Positions 24,984 through 36,415 of a DNA stretch of 64,000 nt are shown piece by piece. The position numbers were made by a program, and so were the translations under genes. The notes beneath the pieces were generated by a model that worked only from the letters and a program-made list of their open reading frames with translations, was not told the DNA's origin and did not search any database. Where the stretch lies: NCBI GenBank assembly GCA_035079385.1, contig JAVHKY010000001.1, positions 6,449,501 to 6,513,500 of the forward strand, in the 5' to 3' direction. The first letter of the stretch is position 1. Every line of letters starts with the position of its first letter. This DNA is from Aspidiotus rigidus (Eukaryota > Arthropoda > Insecta > Hemiptera > Diaspididae).

Positions 24984-25290
24984 GTTTCTAACTAGAAAAG
25001 TGAGGTATTACACCCGTAGCAAGGTCAACAGGGGGAGTGGGCAATGAACTTTCTCGACGTTTTAGGGGTCCTAGATCAACTAGCATAAAAAAAATTTCAG
25101 GTTTCCTTAAATATATATATATATATATAAGATTTTTTTGTCCGCGGAACTCCTCCGAAACTACCCGATGGATTTTTTTGTAACTTAGCCATATTGTAGT
25201 ATTATATCTGAAGATGTGCACCTGCAATTTTTTTGAAAATCGGATGAGTAGTTCTCGAGAAATTTTCACTTTTTTTGAAAAATTTTTCAC
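24984..25290 (+). repeat. Dispersed repeat, copy with AT dinucleotide run
   Basis: The block starts CTAGAAAAGTGAGGTATT and has GGGGGAGTGG, ACGTTTTAGG, TAGATCAACTAG and TTTCAGGTTTCCTTA, then (AT)9 at about 25111-25128, and a conserved-looking piece with CCGCGGAACTCCTCCG and CGATGGATTTTTTTG. The same opening and GGGGGAGTGG ... AGGTTTCCTTA landmarks recur at 25932-26440. No protein is encoded. Confidence 0.6.
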
Positions 25291-25931
25291 TATTACGAGT
25301 AGCTTCTTACAAATAGTGGCGAGTAGCTGCTTACGTTAGGAGAAGCGGATTTTCCTATACGTTTACCACTTTCGTTATCAGTACGTGTATTGTGATGAAG
25401 AACTTTTCATCATTCGACAGGTTCATTCTTTGTTCATTCGTTACCAAGGGTTCATTGGATTTTATTTCCGATGAAACCTTTTCATTCAAATTTAGTACAC
25501 TTGTATCTCGCTTCCCACAGCCCCTAGAGCGTTGAATTTTGTTTTGTCAAATTTTATTTGTTTTGTTAAATTTATTTTTGAACGGATAGTGGCAATGGCG
25601 GGTTGTTCATTTTATTTCTAGCTATTTTTCATTATTATTAGTCATACTCGATAGTGAAAACCTTGAGTTTGAATGATTACGTACAATTTTTTAATCTTCA
25701 TCAAGTGTGCTGATGCGAGACTACCTGGGTGATTTCACTCTTAATTAATAATCGATTTATTTGTCATTTTTTCATGTATGAGTACATAATTAATAGTGGT
25801 TCATAGTTGATTTGAGGTGTCTCAGGAGATGGAAAGATTATTTTCAATTTGGACTGGCTTTTTTGAGTGAGATTTGAGATTAGACTAACGAGTAAACCAG
25901 GCCTGGGTGCTATATATTTTTACTGAATTTT

Positions 25932-26445
25932 CTAGCTAGAAAAGTGAGGTATTTTGTTAATACGTTTGGAATGGTTGAAGCGTAAGGGAAGGAATGAGGG
26001 GTTGACTATTGGATGATTGCTTCTTTCGTTTCGACATCGATTTTTTTAGTTTTCGGGATCTCGTTGTAGCTGGATTCCCAGATGAAGAATTTTGGGGTGG
26101 AGTGTGCATAGAAAATGGTGATATGATAGCGTGAAGGCAATTTATGAGTGCACGAGAGGAATAGCAGCTGGAGATAGCTTTAAGAGATGTCAGGAATCGG
26201 AAGTGATGAAGAATTGAACCACTCAGCACTAATATACAGTATACGAGACTAATAATATGCTAAGAATAACGTATGGGAAATAAAAATGATTGTAGAGCTC
26301 TTTTATTTTATTAGAAACAACTGTTATGGCCTCGTAGCTGTTTGGACAGCGGGAGGGGGAGTGGTTTTTCTGGAGACGTTTTGTAGGTTTTAGATGACTC
26401 TTAGCCTAAATTATAACAAAATTCAGGTTTCCTTATTGGATTATA
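25932..26445 (+). repeat. Second copy of the 24984 repeat, split by about 375 bp
   Basis: The opening CTAGAAAAGTGAGGTATT (25935-25952) continues in the other copy at once into ACACCCGTAGC. Here the corresponding text (CTCGTAGCTGTTTGGACAGCGGGAGGGGGAG, in shorter runs) appears only at about 26331, so about 375 bases have been inserted or have replaced sequence. The inserted stretch holds a 90-codon minus-strand frame (26229-25957) with a Ser/Lys-rich, unrecognised product. No target duplication could be fixed. Confidence 0.5.
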
Positions 26446-26449
26446 GGTA

Positions 26450-27990
26450 TTTTTACTCTGTTATCTGTTGATGTGACATCGTAGTGATAGAATTTATAAA
26501 CTGAGTTTTATTGTTTATTCTACAAATATTTGACATGATTGACAGGTCATTGGTATTTAATTTAAAGAGAGGGAGTGACTCTCTCAATGTTTTTTGCATT
26601 GTGGGAAGAAAAGTCGTGCACTACTCACGCGACTGCGTGAGTGTTTTTTCTTATATACTCATTATCTCTTCGCTCAACAGCTGAAATTTCCATTCAATCA
26701 GCTTACAGTGACCATCTCAACCTTTCACTATTCATCTAGAGGACTCTTATTCCATTTTTTATGCTTGAACTTGAAAATCATGGAGTCGTCACTATCTTGA
26801 TGCATGCTATTTTGATAACGTGCGAGTACTTTCGAAACTGAATTTTTGACAAATCAATTATTTCTTGTTAAAATCATTGGAACTCGCTTGTATAATACCA
26901 AAAGCTTTGAATCATTGTATTACGATCAATTTTTAGCTAGACAACACTCGTATTTTTCATTTTGTTGCTAATTTAGTCTTGATTGTCCGAGTACATTCTC
27001 ATCGATGGCGCGTCAGCCTGGGAAAGCAATGTATTTATTATAGGGAATGTTTCATTCGTCTGCTCATCTTTTGTAAACAATGCGCATATTATTTTGAGTA
27101 GAGTCTTTTCATTCAAGTTCGTGCAGAAAGTGCACATGTACTTCAGATGTCGAGATAATCCTTGACTCTCTAGTCAGTCGGTGTCATTACTCTCCTTTTC
27201 TTCTTTTCTTCCTCTCTTTCCGGCCTCTTGTCGCGGAAAATCACGTTTTCCTCCGCAATGCAAGGTCTACTCGTCGTCAGAATGACACGTGTATAACAGT
27301 ACATTATACGTGCTATTTCGATGAAAGTAAAATACATCTTCGTACAAAAAACAAGACGTAATTACTATGTACTAAAACCCACCTTCCTTTTCGTAAAAGT
27401 ATTTTAGTAGGCGTGCCTAATCATTATTCTTACCCGGTAGGAGAAAAACTAAGGGAATAAATTGGCGAGTCTGTAAAGCGTTATGACGCTGGTGGTGGAG
27501 ACTCTAAGACGCGCGTTTTTCATCCTGTTCCTAGAAACTTTTCGAAAACAGCACCGTATACGTGATTAGATTAGGTTTGACTGCTTCCAAATATCCCGAA
27601 TGAAAAACTTCCATTTAATTGATGAGATGAATTCATTTTGATAGAAATAAATTCCGTGGACGTTTATTCTGGGTTATAGAGTAGAATAAATTCGAATTTC
27701 TCTTTGTATCCTGATTTTCAAAAAGAAATGCTAGAAATATTTTTCGATTTGGAAACGACGTCATATTTTGCTCGAGAAAATTATAAATGAACGTCTGAAG
27801 ATAATAGTTTTATTTTGCAGCTTTCGCAATGGTATAACTTATTCTAACATTGAGTTGGAATACTGTTCGTACGTTTAAAATATTTCAGAAAGAGACTCAT
27901 AATCAAAAACAAGAGAGGAACGTGTTCTGTGGTATTTTTGGAAATGTTGGCGTCCCACCGTCCGGCAAAAACTGACCTTTTCTAATGAAG
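26450..27990. other. Unassigned intergenic DNA
   Basis: No gene or repeat recognised. A TCAGT followed by a pyrimidine-rich tract (27174-27230) and GTCGCGG could be a promoter but nothing downstream supports a gene. Confidence 0.35.
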
Positions 27991-27999
27991 TTTGGGCTT

Positions 28000-28420
28000 G
28001 AAAAAATGTGTATTATGTAATAAGAGAGGGACTCGGAAATTTAAATTTTGACTTTCAAGCCATTTATATGATAAGAAAAGATTCAGAAACTCACCGATGG
28101 TAATAAAGGAATTGGATTTTGCAAATTTTCCACTTTTGAGCTATTTATGAAACTTACCTACCCTATCGGACTTGATTTTGAATATCGAGCTATTTCTAAG
28201 CTCTCCCCTTCTATTATAATTATATTGCTCGAAGATCGAAATTTTTCAAGTCCAACTCCTTCGACGTTTGAACTTTTTGGGACTCCAATTTTGAATTCAA
28301 TTCTCAACATCGGAACCAATTCTTTCTTGTTTAACATCGTTAAGGAAGCCATCGTGTTTATTTGCATAACGACCTTTTATTTTCAATGTTGGATCCGCCC
28401 TCTTGTAATATTAACTATCG
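28000..28420 (+). repeat. Degenerate internally repeated dispersed repeat
   Basis: A phrase of the form GAGCTAT-T-TATGA-AA--GGGACT-GGAAA-TTT-GAATTTTGA recurs with spacing of about 45-60 bases. Related text is found at 29190-29460 (same strand) and 38030-38285 (opposite strand). The 185-codon open frame at 28147-28704 runs through this and does not look like a protein gene. Confidence 0.5.
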
Positions 28421-29190
28421 AACACTATTGTAGACATTGTCCCCAGCTCTTTGTAAATTTTGTTTCCTCTCCTACTCTCAAAAGGGAAAGAAGAAACGAG
28501 GAGCTGAGCAAAGAGAGGAGCGGACTTGGGTACGACCACCCCCTCCCCTCTTACAAAGAAACAATATTCAAAAGAAAAAGACAGTTGACTTCAGTTTTTG
28601 GGAACAAACTTCAAGACTCCTCCTCTCGTGAAAAAGGAAGGAACAAAATTCTACTAACAAAAACCTGTAAACAAAAAAAAAATCAGATCAAGTTCTCTTT
28701 TTGATGAGTGAGTTCGAGTGGTCTTCTTCCGATCCGCCTTTCAATTTACGCGGTATAGCCAGGATTCAAAGAAGAAAGGGTAGGATGAGTTTTCTTGCCC
28801 TATTCTTCCGCCTTTCAGATAGAAGTCATCTGGGAAATTGGATAAATACCAAACGAAGAAATTTTAATACAAGAGCCTGCGAAAACAAAAAACTTCTTCA
28901 GAGCAAAGCATGGTGAATGTCTTGTAAAAGATTTGTTCCTAAAATTTGTTGAGGCCGCGTATGTTTCATGACGTCATCAACGATTTTGGCCTATTTATGT
29001 GCTTATAAAGACTTATTACCAAACTAGGCGAATTCCACTCTGTATACAAGTACAATATACTAGGTTATACATTACCTCAGAACTGAAAATTTTTCCAAGT
29101 CCGAAAAGTAGGTCAAGGCCTAATATGTTGAGCGTCAAGTTGACTAGTTGACCGACTCACTAGCTCCCCTCTTTCATCAGTATCAGTATT
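28420..29190. other. Unassigned intergenic DNA
   Basis: No recognised gene. Two short frames (28437-28631 and 28701-28916) have no motifs. Text near 28960-29160 (GACGTCATCAACG, AGTTGACTAGTTGACCGACTCACT) recurs in diverged form near 14240 and 44530, so the stretch is probably repeat-derived. Confidence 0.35.
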
Positions 29191-29460
29191 TTAACAGGGA
29201 ACCTGTTCTACGGGGGGTTCGAAAAATTTGCCGTGCGTCGTTCAACCAAAAACTTGGAAAAATTTTGACTCTCAAGCTATATATGGTAGAAGGGGGATTC
29301 AAAAGAATTTTGAATCTCGAGCTACATATGATGAGAAGGGGACTTGGAAAAATTCTTCCTTTCAGACTACAGACCATGATATAAGAAACTGATGAAAACT
29401 TGAGAATCTTCAAGATTTTGATTTGAATTCTCAATACCAAAACCAATTCAATCCATAGAG
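29190..29460 (+). repeat. Dispersed repeat starting TTTTAACAGGGAACC
   Basis: TTTTAACAGGGAACCTGTTC, CGGGGGGTTC, AATTTGCCG, AACTTGGAAAAATTTTGA and CAAGCTATATATGGTAG occur in this order. Read in reverse, 38281 back to 38110 has the same series (TTTTAACAGGGAACC, GGGGGGCTTTTTGAG, GTTTGCCGC, ACTTGGAAAAATTTCGA, TATATATAGCTCG). The two copies are therefore inverted relative to each other. No coding content. Confidence 0.7.
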
Positions 29461-30727
29461 AAAGCGCCTCGTTTATTTTAGTCTGGTATAAGCCTAGAAT
29501 ACTATTTGTTGGGCTACGTAGCTAATAGGCTCACTTTCTTTTTCTTAGCCTAGCGTACGCGAATATAGTCTAGTATACATAGTAAGACACCCTGAAGCCC
29601 CTTCGAGAAAAATACTTCAAGTCTCAAGGCCAAAGAGTATGGAAATAACCCACGGGGGCGCCTGGACAAATTCATAGATACATTCTACCCTTCAACTCAG
29701 CCTGAATCATGAAACTTGAATCTATAAAAAGTCTTAAGACATTTCGTCGCTCATTTGGGAAGTTTAGAAATACAATCTTCGAAATGAATACGCAAAATAG
29801 AAGTCAATTGAAGATAAGGCGTGTACTGACTGTGGCATAATTAAAATACCTACATCTTGGTCGTCCGACAGCGGAAGGTTGGAGGAAGATCTTCTGCATA
29901 AAAATCAATATTAAATCGCTTAATACCAAAACTCTACTTTCATGATATTGGAGTCTGATCCATTCAACTTTTGAGGAGATTCGTCAAAATACTTTTCATG
30001 TTTCGCTTTGATTAGTAAACGTACTCTATTATCATGTCATTTGTTCGTTTAGGAGAGCAAGAAATTCTGTTTTCTAGAGAATGCAATTCTGACGACTTCT
30101 TCACTTAGGACTACATCAGTCTCCGTACCGTCTGATTTTGTTTTCGTTTCCCGAACAAAGGGTGTGATATGATTAGAAACAAGCATAATAACGAGTTTCC
30201 ATGGTAACTCACGACAGCATCCCTCTTTACCGTACAAGTAGCACAATATTAGAGAATGCACCTTGACACGAGTTTTTCTCGTTCAATATTTAGCAATATT
30301 TTCAACGTTCGCTTTTTCTTCCTACTCTTGCTTCGTGTAAAACGGTTTCCTCACACACGCTTTGCTGCTTTATGCACTGCAATCCGCTTGGTAATTGTCG
30401 AAAATACTTACGAAACTTTACCATCGAATCGCAGTACCGCGGAGATAGAAATACCATCTTATGAATATAGTTTCGATAAAAAATTACCCTGAGGACAGAT
30501 TGACTTTGCCGGCAAAATTTCAGTTCAAGGGCTACTCTTTCATCAAATTTTACAGATGCGCAGGAAACGGAGAAATAATATTGTTCACGCGCTTTCCTCG
30601 TCATCTTACTGTATCAACACTCTCGAGTTTAGTTCTGCTTTCTACCGGATTGGTCGAACTTCTTATCTTACAAGCGTTGTAACTCTAGAAAGGCCTATGT
30701 AGAGAATAACTGGTGAGGAATACTTGG
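29460..30727. other. Unassigned intergenic DNA
   Basis: No gene is supported. Open frames at 30256-30492, 30302-30604 and 30461-30682 overlap on both strands and have no recognisable domain. Confidence 0.4.
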
Positions 30728-32455
30728 GATAGAATGATTTTTTTAATTTTTTTTTTAAATTTTTTTTATTTTTACGAGCACTAGAGCTGCACGAGGGCTA
30801 TTGGTTCGGCGTTACAAAAGTTATGAAAGGGAGGTTTTAAGGAAGTTGGTAGAGTAAGGAAAAGTGAGGAAGGATAAGAGGATGGAATATAATGTCGAGT
30901 GTAACTGCTTCAGGTAATGGTGTGTCAAAGTTTACAATGTGTGTATGTAGAAGGTTGTAGAGGTATAGTCGATGTATGTGTTCAGATGTGAGCGTAAAAG
31001 TCAGTTTGTCTTAGGTAATGTAGGGTATTCGAAATGATGTCCTGGTTGTTTTTGAGTGCTTGGGTGAGTGAAGAGGGGGTATCCGAAGAAGAGCGAAGGG
31101 GTAAAAGTCTGGGGCATGAAAAAAAGTGTTCCACTGTTAATTTGTCTTTTTGACAGTGGGGACATGAGGGAGGGGTTAGGATGTAGGGACTGATGAGGTG
31201 GGTGTGAGTAATTTGTGTGACTAATTCTGAGACGAGAGAGAATTACTTCTTCTCTTCTTGTGATTTGAATGGAGGATATACCCAAGGAACCGGGGTTTTT
31301 TTGATACTGAGAAGTTTATTATTCGTTTGGTTTTCCCAAAGAGTGTTCCATGATTGTGTGATGAGAGAACGATAGTAATTTTTGTAATCTAGGGTTGGTA
31401 GGGGTGAATTATCAGTTATTTGACTGAGGGAGGTAGCTTGTTTAGCGGCTTGATCAACTACGTCGTGCTCGAGGAAATTGGTGTGTCCAGGGATCCATAT
31501 GAAGATAATTTGAGTGTTGATTGTTTCCAAAGTGTGTAGTGTGAGAAAGATGCGTTGGATTATAGGGTTAGAGTTGTATGCGTCTGTAAGGGAGTGGAGT
31601 GATGAAAGTGAGTCAGTGAGTATAATGAATTTACCGTTTGGGGGTAGTTCAGAGAGGTGGGAAAGGCAGGAAAAAATGGCCATCAGTTCGGCTGTAAAAA
31701 TAGAGGCTATATTTCGGATGCGATGAGAAGATATTACCCCGTCGATGGAGTATGCGTAAGCTGCTTTAGTAGATGTTTTCGACCCATCGGTGAGGCAAAG
31801 TGAATGGTCAGGGTATTCTTGAAGTAGTTGGTTGATATGTTGGGTAAAACCAGGTTTGTCAGATTTTGGGATTTCTGTGAGATCTAGGCGTATTTTAGGT
31901 TGAGGGAAGGTTCAAGGGGGGGGGGAAGGTTGTGTATATGGGTTCTAGGGGATGTGCTATGAACGGTTTGTTGATCAGGTGATTGAATTGAAGGCGAATA
32001 TATTTGGTGGAGGATTGGTTGTGATTGTGGTGAAAGATTCGGTTAAAGATTGGAAGTTGTGGGAATTGTGCTACAGAGGATAAAAAGTTGGAGGTTAGGA
32101 TGAGCCTTCGAAAGTGAAGGGGAGGATCTGGGGCTTCTGCACATAGGCTGAGTTTGGGGCTGATACGATAAGCTCCCAGGGCAATCCTGAGAGAAGATGT
32201 CTGGATGGCGTCGAGTAAGGCAAGGACGGTTTTTTTTGCTGTGTTGTAGATCGGGGAACCGTAATCTAATTTTGAGCGAATAAGACTTTTGTATAGAAGA
32301 AGGAGTAACTTTCTGTTGCAGCCTTTAGATGGATGAGATATGTATTTTATTATGTTTAGAGCGCGTGTGCATTTGGCTTTGAGGGTTTTAATGTGGGGGG
32401 CCGAGGTAAGTTTTTGGTCAAAATGTAAGCCGAGAAGTTTGCCGATAGAATGATT
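30728..32455 (-). mobile_element. 5'-truncated Jockey-superfamily non-LTR retrotransposon with 12-bp TSD
   Basis: The element body is 30740-32443 on the minus strand. GATAGAATGATT is present immediately outside both ends (30728-30739 and 32444-32455), a perfect 12-bp target-site duplication. At the 3' end (left side) is an A-rich tail, seen on the plus strand as T-runs at 30740-30777. The body holds the last part of ORF2 (separate entry) and a 3' UTR of about 200 bp. These are the hallmarks of target-primed reverse transcription with 5' truncation. The copy cannot move by itself. Confidence 0.9.
30982..32443 (-). pseudogene. ORF2 remnant: RT C-terminus, RNase H and C-terminal zinc-knuckle-like region
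   Basis: Reading leftwards from 32443: GKLLGLHFDQKLT, KAKCTRALNIIKYIS, LLLYKSLIRSKLDYG, then a YNTAKKTVLALLDAIQ segment and LRIALGAYRISP. These are the thumb/connection motifs after the RT active site in Jockey/CR1/I-type elements. A C-run at about 31916-31926 marks a frameshift and an in-frame stop. RNase H follows with all carboxylates visible: LTDGSKT (D), IFTAELMAI (E), ILTDSLSSL (D) and WIPGHTNFLEHDVVD with AKQA. Further shifts occur near 31245 and 31205. The final segment has CPHCQKDKLTVEHFFSCP and ends DFYAHI with a stop at 30984-30982. The RT catalytic YADD region and ORF1 are absent through truncation. Confidence 0.85.
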
Positions 32456-33195
32456 GGATCAGGTTTTTGTTCGCATTTGTGAAGTAAGAGCAATATTTTT
32501 AGCTAATGTGCTACCATAATTCGAATACTTGGGACTGATTTCTTCTCTATCGACAGGAGAACCAATCTTCGCTTCGAATCAGTCCAAGAAAAGCTTCTTC
32601 GAGAGAACCTCCGCAAAATTATAATAATTCGGTTGGGTGCAGCTCGGCAAGCCCTTTTCAGAGAAAATTGTGATTGTTTCCTCACAGGGTGTTTATAGGA
32701 ATGACTGATTAAACATCCGGGACTTTTTTGGGACTTCCAGCGAGCCTATCGAAGACTTTCCCGGGACCTCTGATGGAAATTCCTTCTCAAATTGAAAAAA
32801 TTTTCATCGTCAAATCTTGTTTTTAGATCATAGAAAAATTCCGATTTCAAGATAGTTTTCCGGGGTCATTGGGACCAATTCCGGGGTACTTCGGGTTTGT
32901 ATAACCCAGAACTTTTTCCGAGGATTCGGGTTTTTTTGGGACCGGAAAACATCCTGCTTCAGTAGTGATTTCGAAGAAGAAACGTCACTCTTTGAGAAAA
33001 GATACTGTACGTAAACCACACTGTAATATTGAAAAGACTCGCAAAAATCAGATCGTCTGCATAAAAACTGGGAAAAAAGAATGAATTATAAAATTGTTTG
33101 ATTACTACCTACGAGGTAAAAACAAAAATATTATGTCCTTCTTGACATTCATCTAAAAAATTTGCAAGCGTGAATGTGCATTTTTTATAACATAC
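32456..33195. other. Unassigned spacer between two retroelements
   Basis: Two minus-strand frames of 60-63 codons (32503-32685 and 32828-33019) show no domain. Text such as CCGGGACTTTTTTGGGACTTCC suggests degenerate repeat. This stretch is the sequence into which the LTR element at 33196 inserted. Confidence 0.35.
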
Positions 33196-33576
33196 TGTGG
33201 CGTTCTGCTATAATAGCAGACACCGCAAGGAAGCGTACTTATCGCTTAACTACTTCGCCGAATACGCTTGAACAACCTAGAACGTGCTCGATTGATTGTA
33301 AGGGCTCTTGCATAACCTGTTTGCCGTTCTAGAAGAAATCTCGAGAATTCCGGAAATAAGGGTGAGACTATAAATAGCCGGCAGCAACCCGATAAAGCGA
33401 TTCAGTTGTAATCTTAAAGCGATAGTTGACGTGTTCTCGTTCTTTAACGCGATTGTGTTACAGTTTAACGGTGTTTAGAAGTGTTGTACTTGCGGTACCA
33501 GTAATAAAGCTCGGTTTTCGTAATTGTTCTTTATTATTGGCGTCAAGAGATATTCGGTGACTGGTAGAACGTCACA
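33196..33576 (+). repeat. 5' LTR
   Basis: 381 bp, TG...CA bounded. TATAAATA at 33369-33376 is a good TATA box and AATAAA at 33503-33508 a poly(A) signal, so the U3-R-U5 order is clear: transcription should start roughly 25-30 bases after the TATA box and the transcript end shortly after the AATAAA in the 3' LTR. A short inverted repeat sits just inside the left end (TGCTATAATAGCA). Confidence 0.92.
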
Positions 33577-33578
33577 AC

Positions 33579-33596
33579 TGGTGTCAGAAGTGGGAT
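33579..33596 (+). other. Primer binding site, tRNA-Leu type
   Basis: TGGTGTCAGAAGTGGGAT begins two bases after the LTR end. It is complementary to a tRNA 3' end of the form ATCCCACTTCTGACACCA, which I recognise as a tRNA-Leu acceptor/T-arm. This sets the minus-strand primer of the element. Confidence 0.75.
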
Positions 33597-33640
33597 TGCG
33601 TAAGCCTACTTTGTGCGTTTGAAACTGGTGGTGATTCAAG

Positions 33641-36415
33641 ATGGTGAAGAAGAAGTTTCATGAACTTACTCGGGATCAACTCCGCGAGGAACTCCGGAAT
33701 CGTAACCTCTCTGTTAGCGGAACCAAAAATGAATTAGCCGATCGTCTGGAAAAAGCATTCGAAGACTCGGGTTTGGACGTGGCCAATTTTGAATTTGAGG
33801 TTGACGAGGCTACTGGAAACCTTGGGACTGGTACGCCAACAAAGCAGTCTCCAGCCATAGATTTGAGTGCAATGCTGCAAATGTTGACCGATACAATGGC
33901 TAAAAATTCAGAAGATCTGAAGACTGGGTTTACTGCAATGGAGGAGAAATTTGAACGGAACAAGAACGCAGTGGAGGAGAAACTCGAACGGAACAAGAAC
34001 GCAGTGGAGGAGAAACTCAAACGGAACAAGAACGCGATGGAGGAGAAGCTCGAACGGAATAAGGCAGAAATCTTTGATGGGCTCAGAGAGACTATCGATG
34101 TTGAGGTTAAACGCCAAATTGAACCAATCCAACATCAGGTTGAGGGAATCCAACAGGAATTTGGGCAACAATGGAAAATTATAGAGGAACGACTTCAAAG
34201 ACTGGAAGGAAATCCAACAGTAAGCATGGTTGTGGATCCGCCAGGCGTTACTTTTTTCAGTTCTGGATCTAATGAAGGAAACATACCAGTTACGGAACCA
34301 TCAAAGGCCAAAGTCAAAATACCAACATTTGATGGCGAGATCTCTTGGGAACTGTACAAATCACAGTTTGAAATTGCAGCTCAACTCAATGGATGGGATG
34401 ACAAAGCCAAGGCTGGTAATTTGATTGTCAGCTTGAGAGGAGCTGCACTACAGCTGCTGTCCAACATTACTGAGGGTGATAAGAAGAATTACCAGAAGTT
34501 GGTTGAGGTCCTTGAACAACGCTTTGGTCAAGCTCACTTGGCTCCCATCAGGAGAAGAGAACTGAAATACCGTCGACAGAACCATGGAGAAAGTCTTCAA
34601 GCGTTTTCAAGTGAAATCCTAAAATTAACTCACCAAGCTTACCCAGAAGCTACTATGTCAGCCATTGAACAAACTGCGCTTGAGGCATTCATTGATGGAA
34701 TATTTGACTGGGAGGTTCAGAGTCAAGTTCGCATTGCGCGTTGCAAAACCTTGAAAGAAGCATTATCCTTTGCCCTGGAAGTAGAAGCTGCAAGAAAGGC
34801 GTCTTGTAGACGAGGTTCCACAAATTTGAAGCAAACAAAGGTCAGACCAACTGGAGACAAACGTCGATGCTACCACTGTGATGAAGAGGGTCACATCAAG
34901 CTCAGTTGCCCTAAGTGGAGATCACTGCAAGGTGGAAAACTCCAACCTGGAGTTGCCAGGGGCCAACCAACTCTAGGGCCAAGGAGAAGGGCCCAAGAAA
35001 TAAGAATTTCCAAAATGCGTACTTCAGGTGAGAACGTTTATGTATCGGGATGGAATGATAGTATTGGACGCAATATAGACATGTGCATGGACTGCGCTGC
35101 TACTGGTTCAGTTATCAAGACACAATTGGTCAAGGACATCCCAGGCTTATCCATTAATTGGAGAGAAAAATACCGCCTCAGGACTGCCATGGGTGAACAA
35201 GCTTGGACCAAGGGCACTGTTGAGCTATCTATCAAGATTTCCTCAATGGTAATAACTGGAAAATTCATCCTTGCTGATATCGAAGATGACTGTATTCTGG
35301 GGCTGGATTTAATGCGAAAGTATGGGTTGATTATTGATCTGAAACATGACCTTTTAAGAAGTCCCTGTGGAGATATACCACTTTATGAGTTGGAAGCCAA
35401 GGATTGTCTCCTCCAGACCAAAGTTGAAGAAGAACTAAGCACTGTAGTCAATGACGTGAAGAAAGAAGTCTCAGTGAAATCCATACAACTAGATTCCAAT
35501 GTGGATATGAGAAATGCTCAACAACTGGATAAAGATATTTCGGTCATCTTAGCCTGGAAGGAGAAAGGTGAACGACCAGTCTGGCAGGATATCAGCTCGC
35601 AGTCAGTAAATTTAAAGATTTTATGGTCACAATGGGACTCGCTTCAAGTAGAAAATGGAATTGTTTACCGGATCTGGGAAACAACAGATGGCAGATCAGA
35701 CCGGCGTCAACTACTGATACCTGAAGCACTTGTTCCGGATGTCTTGAAGAGTGTTCATGATGACGCATCTGGTAGTCATCTTGGAATAACAAAAACATTG
35801 GCCAAGATTCGGGAACGGTTTTACTGGCCAGCCTGTAGAAGTGATATAGAGGATTGGATTCAATGTTGCAGAACATGTAATGCCAGTAAGGGGCCCAATA
35901 CTAGGGGCCGAGCTAAGATGCAAATCTACAATGTGGGATACCCTTTTGAACGGATTGCGGCAGATATCTCAGGACCATTTCCAGAAACTGACCAAGGTAA
36001 TCGTTATATTCTAGTAGTAGGAGATTACTTCAGCAAATGGATGGATGCTTACCCACTGCCAAATTGTGAAGCCGTCACTGTTGCAACAGCGCTGGTGGAA
36101 AACTGGATTTCAAGGTTTGGAGTACCTCTGGAGTTACACTCAGACCAGGGAAGAAACTTTGAATCCCAGGTATTTGGAGAAGTGGCTAAGCTGATGGGAT
36201 TGAGGAAAACTCGTACAACACCACTCCACCCACAATCTGATGGTATGGTCGAGAGGTTCAACAAAACAATAGACCAATTCCTATCCAAAGTAATTGATAG
36301 TGACCAGCGGAATTGGGACAAGCTACTTCCATTGTTCCTGCTAGCCTATCGGTCTTCAATCCATGAGAGCACCAAGGAAACACCTGCAAAAATCATTTTT
36401 GGAAGAGAACTTTGA
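33641..36415 (+). pseudogene. gag-pol frame without RT/RNase H, ends at premature stop
   Basis: A 924-codon frame opens at ATG 33641, 64 bases after the LTR. Residues about 6-43 have a SAP-domain pattern (LTRDQLREELRNRNLS, then GTKNELADRL), a DNA-binding fold unusual at a gag N-terminus. A charged coiled coil follows, with an 11-residue unit (such as ERNKNAVEEKL) repeated about four times near residues 104-145. A gag capsid-like region spans about 215-385. The zinc knuckle CYHCDEEGHIKLSC is at about 410-423. A retropepsin-like segment (485-570) has ILGLDLM, but its active site reads MDCAATGS instead of DTGA/DSGA. RT and RNase H should follow; instead the frame passes in about 70 residues to the integrase zinc finger (H..H..CC-x2-C, 700-745) and core. 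Its acidic triad is intact: D775, D835, E871 (DD35E). A TGA at 36413-36415 ends the frame. Confidence 0.9.

Noticed and set aside
25111..25128. AT dinucleotide microsatellite
   Set aside because: Only about nine repeats; noted inside the dispersed repeat and not worth a separate feature.
28147..28704. 185-codon open frame, plus strand
   Set aside because: It runs through degenerate dispersed repeats, has a shadow frame on the other strand, no domain, and its start lies inside a repeat unit.
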